Counted from the first letter of the stretch, positions 15,425 through 25,631 are shown. The stretch is 64,000 nucleotides of DNA from Paenibacillus sp. RC67 (GCF_030020805.1 NZ_CP125098.1:1778001-1842000), one strand, 5' to 3'. Numbers and translations are program-made. Notes: generated from the sequence alone by a model not told the origin.

Positions 15425-16936
15425 ATGCGGATTACGAATTTGCTGCACTTTTCGGAGTATCATCGCTATTATGTCATACGCGATTTTTCATTGAGCAGTC
15501 TGGATATGAAGATGTTATCAACTATCTACCAGCCGATGATTGGAGCCTTTGCGATCAGTCTGTATCATACGCTATTTCAGCAGCTTCCAGCCGATAAGGT
15601 CGGGTGCTCCTTGATGGAGCAGCAGCGCAAGCTGTTCTTGGGATTGGAGCTGGAAGGCGGAGAGCGGGGACGTAAATTTTTCATAGAGCAGACATCCAAG
15701 CTAGAGGCGATAGGACTGTTGAGAACGAACCGGCGGTTCGTTGAGGCATCGGATGATTATGTGTACGAATACACGCTGTATGCTCCGCTTTCACCGAACG
15801 AATTTTTCAAAAACCAGCATCTGACGCTGCTTCTGCGCGACAAGGTTGGTAAATATATGGTATTTTCATTAAAGGATGAGCTGGTGTTGCCGGATCTCGA
15901 TGAGCTGAGTCAGGCTAACTCGGAAAATTTGTCGGTTCCGTTCTATGAACTGTTCCGCCTAAATACCCAGGTGGTTGATTATGAGCTGGAGCAAGCCTTG
16001 TTCGAATCGGCAGCTTCTAAGCCTGCGGAGAGACCAGAGGTCGTCATTAAAGGATTCCAGTATTCGGATATTATTATGCATTTTCCGAGAGGGTCAGTGA
16101 ATCGCTCCTATGTGGAACGGCTCAAATACGAGCCTGAGCAAATGGCCAAAATCAATTATGTCGCCAAGAAATACGGTTTGTATTTGACGGATATGTGCCG
16201 TTTGCTGGATGAGGACGGCGTTTTTGACCCAGATGGAGAAGTTGCGCTCGAGGTGCTTCAGCATAAAGCGAATGCCGTGTTCCGGCAGGACAAGAAACGT
16301 ACCGAAGAACGGACACGCTATATGGCTCGTGTAGAGCAGGGGCGAGCTGCAGCGGCGTCAGAATCAGCCGTACCGTCTGAAGAAGTCGAGGACAAGGCGG
16401 TAGAGATGGAGTTTTATCTGGAGGTACCGGATATATTCCAGGGAGAGTGCAACCAGCACCAATATAATTACATTTTGCGCAATGAGCCCTATACGTTTCT
16501 TCTTGAGAAGATTTTTTCCAAAGGAACGGTTCCGGACGGCTTGTTGGACACATTGTCCAAGGTAGATCTGAACTATCGGTTAAGCGAAGAGGTTATAAAT
16601 GTTCTCATTCATTACCTCTATGTAAATAAACGTTCCTGGTCCAAGGCATCCATTGAATTCAGCGTTACGGATATGTTGGCTAAGCAGGTCGGCACGTACG
16701 AACAGGCAGTACAGTATATCCGTGAGCAGAACAAGTACAAGGAAACCAAATCAGCGCGCGGAGGAACAAGACCGGCTGCGGCGTCAGGCAACCAGCGGGG
16801 TGGCGTACGTGGTAGCGGCAAACAGAAGCCGCAGCTTCCAGTGGTGGGAGACAATCCGGTAACGGCCAATCAGCGTACGGCAGAGGAACGAGAAGCAATG
16901 CGCCGCAGAGCACAAATGCTCGACGGCAAGCTATAA
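15425..16936 (+). CDS. dnaB: replication initiation and membrane attachment protein DnaB
   Basis: 503 residues, DnaB of the Firmicutes type (not the helicase). The N-terminal winged-helix region starts with a hydrophobic LLHFSEYHRYYVI segment and has STIYQPMIGAFAISLYHTL. The C-terminal part (from VDLNYRLSEEVINVLIHYLY to QYIREQN) is the DnaD/DnaB C-terminal helical domain that binds DNA, with the YxxxIxxxW-like helix KRSWSKASIEFSVTDML. DnaB helps DnaI load the replicative helicase at the origin and attaches the origin to the membrane. The last 50 residues are basic, Gly/Gln-rich and probably disordered. dnaI follows 24 bases later, as in all Bacillales. Confidence 0.92.
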   Translation: MRITNLLHFSEYHRYYVIRDFSLSSLDMKMLSTIYQPMIGAFAISLYHTLFQQLPADKVGCSLMEQQRKLFLGLELEGGERGRKFFIEQTSKLEAIGLLRTNRRFVEASDDYVYEYTLYAPLSPNEFFKNQHLTLLLRDKVGKYMVFSLKDELVLPDLDELSQANSENLSVPFYELFRLNTQVVDYELEQALFESAASKPAERPEVVIKGFQYSDIIMHFPRGSVNRSYVERLKYEPEQMAKINYVAKKYGLYLTDMCRLLDEDGVFDPDGEVALEVLQHKANAVFRQDKKRTEERTRYMARVEQGRAAAASESAVPSEEVEDKAVEMEFYLEVPDIFQGECNQHQYNYILRNEPYTFLLEKIFSKGTVPDGLLDTLSKVDLNYRLSEEVINVLIHYLYVNKRSWSKASIEFSVTDMLAKQVGTYEQAVQYIREQNKYKETKSARGGTRPAAASGNQRGGVRGSGKQKPQLPVVGDNPVTANQRTAEEREAMRRRAQMLDGKL

Positions 16937-16960
16937 GACGGGGAAGGGGTGCAGCAAGGC

Positions 16961-17911
16961 ATGGAATCACTCGGCGAAATGTTGAGGTCGTTGCCTAATC
17001 CTAAATACCGCCAGCAGGCGGAAGAAAAGATCAAGCAGATCATGGCTGATCCATTGGTGCAAAAGCTTCGCGCCAAATATCCGATGCTGGATGACTACAC
17101 GATAAAGATCAATATGAACCGACTGTATCAATATGTGACCGAGCACAACACATGCTCCAGCTGTCCGGGGCTGGACAAATGTCCGAATGATTTCACAGGA
17201 CACTATACGATGCTGTCCGTAGAGGAATCTGACAAAGGACCCCGGCTGTACGACTATAAAGTATCCTGCAAAAAGTTTGTGGCCCAACAATCGCAGGACG
17301 CGATTCGAAGCCGTATTCGCAGCTTTTATGTAGACGAGCAGGCGCTTTCTCAAGGATATTCGTCAACCGAAATCTTCGATAAAGATCCGAACCGCGAGGA
17401 AGCGGTCGACCTGCTGATCAGTTATATTTTGCAGACGAAGCAGGAAGGGCTTCAGAAGAAGGGATTATACCTGGCAGGAACCTTTGGTACCGGTAAAACG
17501 TTTCTGATGTGCTACATGCTTCATGAGCTGGCCAAGAGCGGATTTACGGGGGCTATTGTCTATATGCCTGATTTTGCCGAGGATCTTAAGGCAATGTTCC
17601 AGGACCCTATGAAGCTAAAGGAAACGATTGATGTTCTTAAGGAAACGGATCTGTTGGTGTTTGATGATATTGGAGCGGAGAATTTGAATCCATGGTTGCG
17701 CGATCATGTCATGGGGGCCATTCTGAATTACCGTATGAACCGGAAGCCTACCTTCTTCACTTCCAATCATGATCTGAAGGCATTAGAGCAGCATTTCAGC
17801 TTCACCAGCAAGGACGGGGACGAGGAATTCAAGGGACGGCGAATTATGGATCGTATCCGGCCTTTTGTCGAGGTTGTTCTGGTCAACGGATATAACAAGC
17901 GTGGCAGTTAA
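16961..17911 (+). CDS. dnaI: primosomal protein DnaI (helicase loader)
   Basis: 316 residues, AAA+ helicase loader. The N-terminal domain has a zinc-type cysteine set (CSSCPGLDKC, with a further Cys at VSCKKF) as in B. subtilis DnaI. The ATPase domain shows Walker A GTFGTGKT (173-180), Walker B LLVFDDIG and sensor I TFFTSN. It loads the replicative helicase DnaC(DnaB-Ec) at oriC and restart sites. The start is ATG at 16961 by comparison with the MEPIG-type N-terminus of the family; an upstream GTG at 16949 is possible. It ends with a terminator. Confidence 0.93.
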   Translation: MESLGEMLRSLPNPKYRQQAEEKIKQIMADPLVQKLRAKYPMLDDYTIKINMNRLYQYVTEHNTCSSCPGLDKCPNDFTGHYTMLSVEESDKGPRLYDYKVSCKKFVAQQSQDAIRSRIRSFYVDEQALSQGYSSTEIFDKDPNREEAVDLLISYILQTKQEGLQKKGLYLAGTFGTGKTFLMCYMLHELAKSGFTGAIVYMPDFAEDLKAMFQDPMKLKETIDVLKETDLLVFDDIGAENLNPWLRDHVMGAILNYRMNRKPTFFTSNHDLKALEQHFSFTSKDGDEEFKGRRIMDRIRPFVEVVLVNGYNKRGS

Positions 17912-17926
17912 ACAATAAGAGTATGG

Positions 17927-17964
17927 AACCGGTCTTGTCGGCATCAGCTGCAGGCCGGTTTTTT
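17927..17964 (+). terminator. terminator of dnaB-dnaI
   Basis: AACCGG and CCGGTT close a stem with inner pairings, followed by TTTT. Confidence 0.75.
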
Positions 17965-18068
17965 GTTATGAAAAAAAGGCTGTTTCTGGAACCTTGCCCC
18001 TGTAAAAATCATCCGATAATGGGTAATTAATAATAGGAGCATTATGGTGAAGATAGGGGAGGGAACTT

Positions 18069-18485
18069 ATGACACTGATTGCGGAAAAGGGAGCTCAAGC
18101 TATTCAAAAGTACATAGTAGCGTGGAATCAGTATGATGAAGATGCTTTAATCAGTCTCTTTACTGAGGAGGGGAGCTATCAGGATAGCGCTACAGGTGTC
18201 CCTTTAACAGGCAAGGCGATAGGAGTGTATGCCAAAAGCTTGTGGACGGCCTTTCCTGACCTGCGCTTTGAATCTGGCAGATCGGGCGTGCAGCCAGATG
18301 GAACGGCTTTTATCGAGTGGGTGTTGAGCGGAACGAACCAAAGTTCATTTAATGGGTTCCCATCTACGGGCAATCGGTTCTCTATTGAAGGAGTAGATAT
18401 TTTCTCAATCCAAGAAGATAAAATTGCTTCGGTTAGAGGTTATTTCAATGTAAACCATCTTATGCAGCAGTTGGGAATGCTTTGA
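18069..18485 (+). CDS. SnoaL-like / NTF2-fold ester cyclase family protein
   Basis: 138 residues with the NTF2-like SnoaL fold: an N-terminal helix (IQKYIVAWNQYDEDALISLFTEEGSYQD), a central SLWTAFPDLRFE and the strand pattern EGVDIFSIQEDKIASVRGYFN. Family members range from polyketide cyclases to proteins with no known activity; no polyketide genes lie nearby, so this is probably a general ligand-binding or detoxifying protein. GGGGAGGGAACTT precedes the ATG. It is monocistronic. Confidence 0.8.
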   Translation: MTLIAEKGAQAIQKYIVAWNQYDEDALISLFTEEGSYQDSATGVPLTGKAIGVYAKSLWTAFPDLRFESGRSGVQPDGTAFIEWVLSGTNQSSFNGFPSTGNRFSIEGVDIFSIQEDKIASVRGYFNVNHLMQQLGML

Positions 18486-18501
18486 TTCATAGTATGCTGA
18501 A

Positions 18502-18536
18502 ATAAAAAAGCCTGCCCCGCGGCTTCAGCAGCAGGA
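18502..18536 (-). terminator. terminator of the small membrane protein gene
   Basis: On the minus strand CCTGC...GCAGG with inner GC pairing is followed by CTTTTTTATTT. Confidence 0.6.
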
Positions 18537-18554
18537 CAGACCTTTGATAACCTC

Positions 18555-18701
18555 TTAGCGTGTCATAACCTGAATAACGGTTGCGACTACAGCAATTAGC
18601 AGAAGAACACCGAAAAATGCGCCGAATGCCAATGCAACGTCCATAAAGTCATTGGTTGGTTCTTCCATAACGTGAAGTTCTGGGTGTTTTGGATCGCTCA
18701 T
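18555..18701 (-). CDS. small single-pass membrane protein (48 residues)
   Basis: The frame gives 48 residues from ATG at 18701, behind a strong AGGAGGAAAT. The first half is polar and acidic (MSDPKHPELHVMEEPTNDF), the second half is one membrane helix (VALAFGAFFGVLLLIAVVATVI) ending MTR. Size and layout recall the YqzM-type small membrane proteins of Bacillales, but identity is not certain. The longer in-frame start at 18809 has no ribosome site. Confidence 0.6.
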   Translation of the reverse strand: MSDPKHPELHVMEEPTNDFMDVALAFGAFFGVLLLIAVVATVIQVMTR

Positions 18702-18883
18702 TATTGATTTCCTCCTTAAGAATTTCCGTAGGAAAGTCTTGTGCATAGTCCTAATTATGAATAGTATACCCAAATTCGAAGATAATTGTAAAGCAGGTGA
18801 AAGTGACAATTATGCGACGTTTTTCTATTTTCGATCTGAATTGCTAAAGCCGGATGGAAACAGATGGACGAGTCGATGGGCGG

Positions 18884-18911
18884 TTGAAAATAGGGGGTAT
18901 TGTGGTATACT
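18884..18911 (+). promoter_or_regulatory. promoter of trxA
   Basis: TTGAAA at 18884-18889 and TATACT at 18906-18911, spacer 16, with a TG two bases before the -10 that helps. A second TTGACA at 18919-18924 has no good -10. Confidence 0.5.
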
Positions 18912-18962
18912 TTACTTGTTGACAACATTTTTATTTTATCCGGTGGAAGGAGAAGACATACA

Positions 18963-19280
18963 ATGGCTATCGTTAATGTAACGGACCAATCTTTCAAGAA
19001 TGAAGTTGAAGGATCCGGTACGGTTCTTGTTGATTTCTGGGCCCCTTGGTGTGGACCTTGTAAAATGATCGCGCCTGTATTGGAAGAGCTTGATCAAGAA
19101 ATGGGGGACAGCGTGAAAATCGCTAAAGTGAACGTGGATGACAATCCTGAGTCCGCATCCCGTTTCGGAGTGATGAGCATCCCAACATTGATCGTGTTCA
19201 AGGATGGACAACCGGTTGATAAAGTGGTAGGTTTCCAATCGAAGGACGCTTTGAAAAACGTTGTAACCCGCAATCAATAA
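18963..19280 (+). CDS. trxA: thioredoxin TrxA
   Basis: 105 residues, a standard thioredoxin with the active site WCGPC (Cys30, Cys33) and the cis-Pro loop [13 protein letters not shown]. It reduces protein disulfides in the cytoplasm and serves ribonucleotide reductase and peroxiredoxins. GGAAGGAGAAG decides the start. A dedicated promoter and terminator frame it; trxA next to uvrC is a common arrangement in Bacillales. Confidence 0.96.
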   Translation: MAIVNVTDQSFKNEVEGSGTVLVDFWAPWCGPCKMIAPVLEELDQEMGDSVKIAKVNVDDNPESASRFGVMSIPTLIVFKDGQPVDKVVGFQSKDALKNVVTRNQ

Positions 19281-19310
19281 TCAGTTTCTAACGAAAACTG
19301 TTAATGAGAA

Positions 19311-19348
19311 AAAGCTCTTTTTCTGCTATGCTGAAAAAGAGCTTTTTT
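19311..19348 (+). terminator. terminator of trxA
   Basis: AAAGCTCTTTTTC pairs with GAAAAAGAGCTTT around an 8-base loop, followed by TTT. Confidence 0.85.
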
Positions 19349-19402
19349 GTTGTTTAGGATCATTTTCCAACGGTTTGCTGGTAGAAGGGAGAAGTCAAAG
19401 CA

Positions 19403-21376
19403 ATGACGATGCACGAAGAGGAGCAGGAGCGCAAACGGCGAACGGAAGCGATCCGTAACAAGCTGGCGCTTCTGCCGGAGAAGCCCGGCTGTTATTTGAT
19501 GAAGAATAAAGAAGATAAAATCATATATGTCGGCAAGGCCAAGGTGCTTCGCAACCGGGTCCGTTCTTATTTCACAGGAAGCCACAGCGCCAAAACGCAG
19601 GCTCTGGTGAATGAGATAGCCGATTTTGAATATATCGTAACGGGAAGTAACGTTGAGGCACTTATTCTTGAATGTAATCTGATTAAAAAATATTATCCTC
19701 GGTACAACGTGCTGCTGAAGGACGACAAGTCGTTTCCCTATATAAAAATTACGAACGAGAAGCATCCGCGGCTCGAGGTCACGCGCAAGGTGTTCAAGGA
19801 TAAGGGCAAATATTTCGGGCCCTACCCGAATGCATTTGCCGCACAGCAGACCAAGAAGCTGCTCGACCGGCTGTATCCGCTTCGCAAATGCAAGACGCTG
19901 CCGGATCGCGTCTGCTTATATTACCACCTTGGACAGTGCGTAGCACCGTGCGAGTATGAAGTAGCCCAGGAAGAGTATGACCGCATGGTTCAGGAGATTT
20001 CGCGCTTCTTGAACGGTGGTCATGATGAGATTAAACAGGATCTGACCCGTAAAATGCACGAGGCGGCGGAGGAGCTTAACTTCGAACGCGCTAAAGAACT
20101 GCGCGATCATATTGTCCATATCGATGCCGTTATGGAGAAGCAGAAGATTACAACGAACGATGTTGTAGATCGTGATGTGTTCGGCTACGCCGTTGATAAG
20201 GGCTGGATGTGTGTGCAGATTTTGTACATGCGTCAAGGTAAGCTGATCGAGCGTCGAGCCTCTATGTTCCCTTACTATGGGGAGGAGTATGAGGATTTCG
20301 TTTCGTTCGTTACCCAATATTACAGTGACAATCCAGCGCTGCCTCGTGAGGTCTTTTTGCCCGGGGAACCAGAGCAAGGGCAAGAGCTTGGGGAAACGGC
20401 TGAAGATGCTGCTGTCGAGGGTTCTACAGATGAGGACAGCGCACAGGCTGAAAGCTTGAAAACGGATGTTAAGGATGCCCTGGAAAGCTGGCTCAAGGTA
20501 AAGGTCCATATTCCTCGCCGCGGCTTGAAGAAGAACATGGTTCATATGGCCTGCGACAATGCCCGCGTTGGGCTGGAAGAGAAGTTCCGGCTTATCGAGA
20601 GAGACGAGCAGCGTACGGTTAAAGCGGTGGAGAATTTAGGAGAATGGCTTGGCACCGGTGTCATCCACCGGATCGAGGCCTTCGATAACTCGAATATTCA
20701 GGGATCTGATCCCGTATCAGCCATGGTTGTGTTTACGGATGGCAAACCGGACCGTAAGGAATACCGCAAATACAAAATCCGTACCGTTCAAGGCCCTGAC
20801 GACTATGAGACGATGCGTGAGGTTGTACGCCGCAGATACGAGCGGGTTCTTAAGGATAACTTGCCTATGCCTGATTTGGTTGTTATCGACGGAGGTAAAG
20901 GTCAAATTTCGGCTGCTGTCGATGTGCTGGAGAACGAGCTGGGTCTTTATATCCCGGTCTGCGGACTGGTCAAGGATGCTAAGCATAAGACGGCGGAGCT
21001 GATGATGGGAGATCCGCCTGAGATTGTCCCCCTGCCACGAGATAGTCAGGAGTTTTATTTGCTGCAAAGAATTCAAGACGAGGTGCATCGATTCGCCATC
21101 ACCTTCCATAGGGAGACGAGGGCGAAGTCGATGGTCGTCTCTACTCTCGATTCGATTCCAGGGATCGGGGAGAAGAGGCGCAAAGCGCTCTTGAAGCATT
21201 TTGGCTCGCTTAAAAAAATAAAAGAAGCCGGAATAGAAGATTTCCGGCCTCTAGGAATCGGGGAGAAGCTGGCGTCGCAAATTTTGCGTTCACTGAATGG
21301 TGAAGCAGAGGATGAGTCACAAGCCGATCACAACGACGAGCTGGATGAGCAGCAGGATGATAATGTCAACGAATAG
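19403..21376 (+). CDS. uvrC: excinuclease ABC subunit C, UvrC
   Basis: 657 residues, the nuclease of nucleotide excision repair. The N-terminal GIY-YIG domain begins [21 protein letters not shown] (about residues 27-47); a UvrB-binding UVR motif ([19 protein letters not shown]) lies near 225; the RNase H-like C-terminal nuclease has [12 protein letters not shown] and VVIDGGKGQ; two helix-hairpin-helix motifs close it ([19 protein letters not shown]). An acidic insert (about 320-345, rich in Glu/Asp) and an acidic tail are longer than usual. AGAAGGGAGAAG precedes the ATG. Confidence 0.96.
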   Translation: MTMHEEEQERKRRTEAIRNKLALLPEKPGCYLMKNKEDKIIYVGKAKVLRNRVRSYFTGSHSAKTQALVNEIADFEYIVTGSNVEALILECNLIKKYYPRYNVLLKDDKSFPYIKITNEKHPRLEVTRKVFKDKGKYFGPYPNAFAAQQTKKLLDRLYPLRKCKTLPDRVCLYYHLGQCVAPCEYEVAQEEYDRMVQEISRFLNGGHDEIKQDLTRKMHEAAEELNFERAKELRDHIVHIDAVMEKQKITTNDVVDRDVFGYAVDKGWMCVQILYMRQGKLIERRASMFPYYGEEYEDFVSFVTQYYSDNPALPREVFLPGEPEQGQELGETAEDAAVEGSTDEDSAQAESLKTDVKDALESWLKVKVHIPRRGLKKNMVHMACDNARVGLEEKFRLIERDEQRTVKAVENLGEWLGTGVIHRIEAFDNSNIQGSDPVSAMVVFTDGKPDRKEYRKYKIRTVQGPDDYETMREVVRRRYERVLKDNLPMPDLVVIDGGKGQISAAVDVLENELGLYIPVCGLVKDAKHKTAELMMGDPPEIVPLPRDSQEFYLLQRIQDEVHRFAITFHRETRAKSMVVSTLDSIPGIGEKRRKALLKHFGSLKKIKEAGIEDFRPLGIGEKLASQILRSLNGEAEDESQADHNDELDEQQDDNVNE

Positions 21377-21426
21377 CTCCGTTGCGGGACAATAAAGAGC
21401 ATACCAAGCTTTCTAAGAGGAGGAGT

Positions 21427-23067
21427 CTAATGATCCAGATTCAGGGTCGGCGGATTCCTCCTAAATTTCGTGTGCAGCCAAGCTACAGCTAAGCCTACAA
21501 GACCAGGGAAAACGATATAGAATATGCCTACTGCAATAAGCGGTGTGCTTTTCATATCAAACAGAGATAGCCCCATTAGAATGCTGTCCATCGTTGCGTG
21601 GGCAAAGAGAACTGTCATCAAGCCGTACTTCAAAAAGGCGTAGCCGAAAATAATCCCGATAATCGTTACCTCTACAAAACGTGTGTAAACAGGATAAATA
21701 GGGTATTGAGTATGGCTAAGTGCCCAAATCATGCTTGGCAGTAATATAGCAAGGAACCGATTGCGCACAAGCTTCAGGAAGAAGGCAATCCCGAAAAGCC
21801 GGTAGATCGCTTCTTCGGAAATGGCCGCAGCCCATGCCATCAAAGGAAATGCAGCCGGCCAAGTCATATTCAGCACCGAATCTGCCGGATCGTTGACAGC
21901 CCACACGTCAAAGTATTCTCCTGCGATAAAGAACAAAGTCTGCTGAACGGCCAATATAAAAATACAGAGCAGATAGCCCCGAATCATCGATGTTCGCACA
22001 TGAGCAGCAAAGGTGGAATCCTTCCACACAGGCCATGTAACTAAGCCCTGGCGCTGCCACATATGGCGGCCTGCTTGGAATGAGAAGTAAACGCTGATCG
22101 CCATAATCGTAATGACGATATTAAGAAACCAAACGTTAAACATGGCCTCCCATTGAGAGGGTCCATTGGAGTGCATTGTCCGTAAAGCTGGAATCATATT
22201 GCTGATGTAAATACCGAGAAAAAGAACGGTCAAAAAGAGTCCACGACGAAAGGTTAGTTCTTTACGATAACGGATGACGATGAATAAAGCGGCAGCAGCC
22301 ATAATGACAGACGCTCCAAGGCTAATCCGGGTCATTTGAGAGGCGTTGTTGTTTTGCTGCTCCTTCCAATCGGTGAACGAAGTAGGAATCGAAAAAAAGG
22401 AATGGAACGATACGGCCTTGCCGTTGTCTATGGATATGCTAAGGCGCAGCTTGGCGTCCCCGATCTTTTTGTCGTTGCTCTCATAGATGAAGCCGGTGCC
22501 ACGCGCATCGGATTTTTGCTGTTCCGATGATGGAACTGGATTTATCATTGTGAAATCGGTTAGGACAAAGCCTTGGTCCTTCAACGTTTTTTCTGCAATT
22601 GCCTGAGAATCCATGGCACCTGTTGGGATAGTCTGCTTCTTGGCAGAAGGGGCCGTGTATGCATTCCAGCCCATAATATTCAGATTAGTAAAATTAACAT
22701 CCACATAGTAGGTTGTTTGTGAGGCATTATCGTTAATCTCTACTTCGAAATAATCAATCGGGTAGGCTGCAAACCGCTTGACGTAATCATCCAGAAGCTC
22801 TTCCTTTTGTAAATAGCCGCTTCTATCGGAATGGGACTGAAACAGCGTTCCGCTTCGGTAATCGGTGGATAGCCCGAATCGCTCCTTAACAAAGTGGATG
22901 GCTGCCTCCGAGGCCTGCTGTTTGGTAACGGCAGGAAGTGATGCATCCTTCTCCTGTCCCGTCGGCTCGTCCTGCAGCCAGGAAGAGGCAATAGCTATGG
23001 ATACATACAGGATAATTCCGATTACTGCTAACATCACTAGAGAAAAATCCGCTTGACGTTTTGCCAT
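21427..23067 (-). CDS. CPBP family intramembrane protease with large extracytoplasmic domain
   Basis: 546 residues. An N-terminal membrane anchor (FSLVMLAVIGIILYVSIAIA) is followed by about 215 residues outside the membrane, then a multi-pass region holding the CPBP/Abi glutamic protease motifs: EEAIYR (Glu418, Glu419, Arg423), a later ALSHTQY and HATMDSIL with the conserved His. The family includes CAAX-type prenyl proteases and bacteriocin self-immunity proteins; substrate here unknown. The long N-terminal domain is typical of a Paenibacillus subgroup. AAGGAGACC precedes the ATG at 23067. It converges on uvrC with no clear terminator between. Confidence 0.85.
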   Translation of the reverse strand: MAKRQADFSLVMLAVIGIILYVSIAIASSWLQDEPTGQEKDASLPAVTKQQASEAAIHFVKERFGLSTDYRSGTLFQSHSDRSGYLQKEELLDDYVKRFAAYPIDYFEVEINDNASQTTYYVDVNFTNLNIMGWNAYTAPSAKKQTIPTGAMDSQAIAEKTLKDQGFVLTDFTMINPVPSSEQQKSDARGTGFIYESNDKKIGDAKLRLSISIDNGKAVSFHSFFSIPTSFTDWKEQQNNNASQMTRISLGASVIMAAAALFIVIRYRKELTFRRGLFLTVLFLGIYISNMIPALRTMHSNGPSQWEAMFNVWFLNIVITIMAISVYFSFQAGRHMWQRQGLVTWPVWKDSTFAAHVRTSMIRGYLLCIFILAVQQTLFFIAGEYFDVWAVNDPADSVLNMTWPAAFPLMAWAAAISEEAIYRLFGIAFFLKLVRNRFLAILLPSMIWALSHTQYPIYPVYTRFVEVTIIGIIFGYAFLKYGLMTVLFAHATMDSILMGLSLFDMKSTPLIAVGIFYIVFPGLVGLAVAWLHTKFRRNPPTLNLDH

Positions 23068-23288
23068 GAAAGGTCTCCTTACTTTGGATTAGAAGCTTAC
23101 ACAAAAAATATAAATTTGTGAGGATATGTCATTGTATTCATTAAACTTAGCATACATGCCCAGCCAAAATCCAATGAAATTAAGAGCAAGGAAGGGAAAA
23201 TCGTAGAAAAGCAGAGCGACACCTCTATCTGTTTCATGCCAAGTATTCTAATAATCTGTTTATTACTTGTTTTCGAGCAAAAGCGACT

Positions 23289-23317
23289 TTGTGAATAGTT
23301 GAAAAGAACATTATAAT
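23289..23317 (+). promoter_or_regulatory. promoter of the ktr operon
   Basis: TTGTGA at 23289-23294, a 17-base spacer and a perfect TATAAT at 23312-23317. The transcript would begin just before the riboswitch. The part 23068-23288 of this gap shows nothing else. Confidence 0.7.
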
Positions 23318-23329
23318 TCATATCAATTG

Positions 23330-23510
23330 AATAAAAAGCCGAATTTCTTTTTGAAAACGGGGGAACCATTTGTAGTAAGGGGTGAATTCGATTCCATTGA
23401 TCGCGAGATGGAATTGATAGGGTACCTGTGCATCCGAATCCGTCAGCTAACCTCGTAGGCTTTGTTACAGGAACCTATACACGGCATTGGGTTTCCAGTG
23501 TCTTTTTTTG
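23330..23510 (+). promoter_or_regulatory. c-di-AMP (ydaO-yuaA) riboswitch with terminator
   Basis: The two conserved blocks of the ydaO/yuaA class are present: a purine-rich block at 23358-23390 (GGGGGAACC ... GGGGTGAATTCG) and the hallmark block at 23434-23460, which reads CCGAATCCGTCAGC and then TAACCTCGTAGGC. An expression-platform hairpin follows (GGCATTGG / CCAGTGTC at 23484-23502) with seven T residues. In this class c-di-AMP binding favours termination, turning off potassium uptake genes when cellular potassium is high. The aptamer assignment rests on motif recognition, not on a covariance search. Confidence 0.9.
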
Positions 23511-23538
23511 TTGTCTGAAAACGAAATTGAGGTGAACA

Positions 23539-24890
23539 ATGAAGCCCGTAACGAAGAAATTTCAACTAACGCCGCCACAAATTTTAGTTATCGGCTTTGC
23601 AGCCATTATTCTGGTTGGAGCAACGCTGCTGTCTCTGCCCATGGCTTCGGCGTCAGGAAAACCCTTGCGATTTCTCGATGCGTTGTTTACAGCGACTTCC
23701 GCAACCTGTGTAACGGGGCTAGTTGTTGTTGATACGGGAACCTTTTTCACCAAATTTGGACAAATCGTTATCATCCTGCTGATTCAAATCGGCGGTCTGG
23801 GCTTTATGACGATGGCGACCTTGTTTGCTTTTGCGTTGAAGAAGCGAATTTCATTAAAAGAACGGCTGATTTTGCAGGAAGCAATGAATCAAGGGAGCAT
23901 GGAAGGGATCGTCCGTCTGATTCGTAAGGTCATTCGCTACTCGTTAACGATTGAATTGGTTGCAGCCATTATATTCTCCATTCGATGGTCGTTTGATTTG
24001 GGCCCCGCGAAAGGTATTTATTTTGGCTTCTGGCATGCCATATCGTTCTTCAATAACGCAGGCTTTGATTTGTTCGGATCCATCAATGGACCGTTCACCA
24101 GTCTTACCTCTTATGTGAATGATCCTGTTGTCAACATCGTCACGATGGGGTTAATTATATTAGGTGGTCTAGGCTTTATCGTCATGGCTGATGTTATGGA
24201 TTACAAAAAGAGCAAGCGGCTCTCTCTGCATTCCAAAGTGGTGCTTAGCGCGACTGGATTGCTCGTATTGGTCGGGGCACTGGTCATCTTCATTTTTGAA
24301 TTTACGAATGCCAAAACATTAGGGTCCTTGACCTGGGGGGGAAAATTTGGGGAGCCTTCTTCCAGTCTGTTACCCCAAGAACAGCAGGAGCCAACACAGT
24401 GGATTTAGGAAGCTTGCGGCAGGCGACACAGTTCTTCATGATCATTCTCATGTTCATCGGTGCATCGCCGGGCTCGACGGGGGGCGGTATCAAGACGACC
24501 ACCTTCACAACACTTATTGGTGCAATGATAGCTATGGTACGGGGAAAAGAAGATATTGTTCTGTTCCATTACCGCTTAGGTAAGGACCGTATTTTGAAAG
24601 CTATTACGCTTACGATGATCGCTTTATTTATGGTTATTTTCGTAGCGATGATTTTATCCACGACTGAAAATCATCCATTCCTAATGATTTTGTTTGAGGT
24701 CACTTCCGCCTTTGGCACGGTGGGCTTAACGATGGGAATGACGACGGATTTAAGCGATATCGGGAAAATATTGATTTCCTTAATGATGTTTGCTGGCCGT
24801 CTAGGTCCACTTACGCTGGCATATGCCCTCGGACCCAAAACGGAAAAAGAATTGTATAGATACCCAGAAGGGAAAATTACCATTGGATAG
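23539..24890 (+). pseudogene. ktrB: KtrB-type potassium channel subunit, frameshifted at a G7 tract
   Basis: A Trk/Ktr membrane subunit of about 450 residues (B. subtilis KtrB is 445), split into two frames. The first part holds the selectivity-filter loops TATSATCVTGLVV and FNNAGFDLFG; the second part holds SPGSTGGGIKTTT and TSAFGTVGLTMG. Around 24334-24345 the frame is lost at TGG followed by a G run. Adding one G to the run of seven (24335-24341) restores continuous homology through FFQSVTPRTAGANTVDLGSL. As given, the protein would stop at 24406-24408 after 289 residues and lack two of four pore repeats. Possible read error or slippage. Controlled by the c-di-AMP riboswitch upstream. Confidence 0.85.
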
Positions 24891-24906
24891 GGGAAAAATT
24901 AAGACA

Positions 24907-25569
24907 ATGAAACGTAGTCAGTATGCAGTGATTGGATTGGGGAGATTTGGATCGAGTTTGGCCAGAGAGCTGGTGGATCTCGGTTACGAGGTATTAGGGA
25001 TCGATAAGGATGAGGAAGCCGTGGAGGAGATGAGCGACGTGCTGACGCATGTAGTCGTCGCGGATTCTACGGATGAAGATGTGCTGAAGTCGCTTGGTAT
25101 GCGTAATTTTGATTGTGCGGTTGTCTCGATCGGCGATGATATTCAGGCAAGTATCATGACAGCGATCCTGCTCAAGGACCTAGGTGTTAAAATGGTGGTC
25201 ACGAAGGCACTCACGGAGCTCCACGGGAAGGTGCTGAATAAAATCGGCGTCGACCGCGTCATTTTTCCAGAGAGGGACATGGGAATTCGCGTAGCGCATC
25301 AGTTGGTTTCCCCGAACTTGCTCGACTATATCGAGCTGTCCAATGACTACACGATCGCGGAGCTTTCAGTGCCTAAACGGTTGTCTGGGCGCACGCTTAA
25401 GGAGCTGGACCCAAGGGCAAAATACGGATGCAGCGTTGTTGCTATTAATAAAAAGCATGGTGTCATTATCGCTCCAACAGCTGTGGATACATTGGATGAA
25501 CAGGATATTATGGTCATCATTGGAACGAACGAGCAGATTGATTTGTTCGAGAGTGAAGTGATCCGATAA
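24907..25569 (+). CDS. ktrA: KtrA/KtrC-type RCK regulatory subunit of potassium uptake
   Basis: 220 residues. The N-terminal RCK_N Rossmann domain has VIGLGRFGSSLARELVDLG with the nucleotide loop GxGxxG and the acidic end IDKDEEAV; the C-terminal RCK_C domain (about 137-220) is the known site for c-di-AMP in KtrA/KtrC proteins. It forms an octameric ring that gates the KtrB dimer in response to ATP/ADP. The start at 24907 (MKRSQYAVIGLG) matches the family; the longer frame from 24823 overlaps ktrB. So c-di-AMP may act on both the mRNA and the protein here. Confidence 0.92.
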   Translation: MKRSQYAVIGLGRFGSSLARELVDLGYEVLGIDKDEEAVEEMSDVLTHVVVADSTDEDVLKSLGMRNFDCAVVSIGDDIQASIMTAILLKDLGVKMVVTKALTELHGKVLNKIGVDRVIFPERDMGIRVAHQLVSPNLLDYIELSNDYTIAELSVPKRLSGRTLKELDPRAKYGCSVVAINKKHGVIIAPTAVDTLDEQDIMVIIGTNEQIDLFESEVIR

Positions 25570-25631
25570 CAATACTATGGCCGGCATAGCGGGAACGCTG
25601 CACACCTGGGACAAATGGAGTGAAAGGTAGT

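Noticed and set aside
23097..23369. Minus-strand open frame of 90 codons upstream of the ktr operon
   Set aside because: It runs through the ktr promoter and the 5' part of the riboswitch, has no ribosome site and no recognisable protein pattern.
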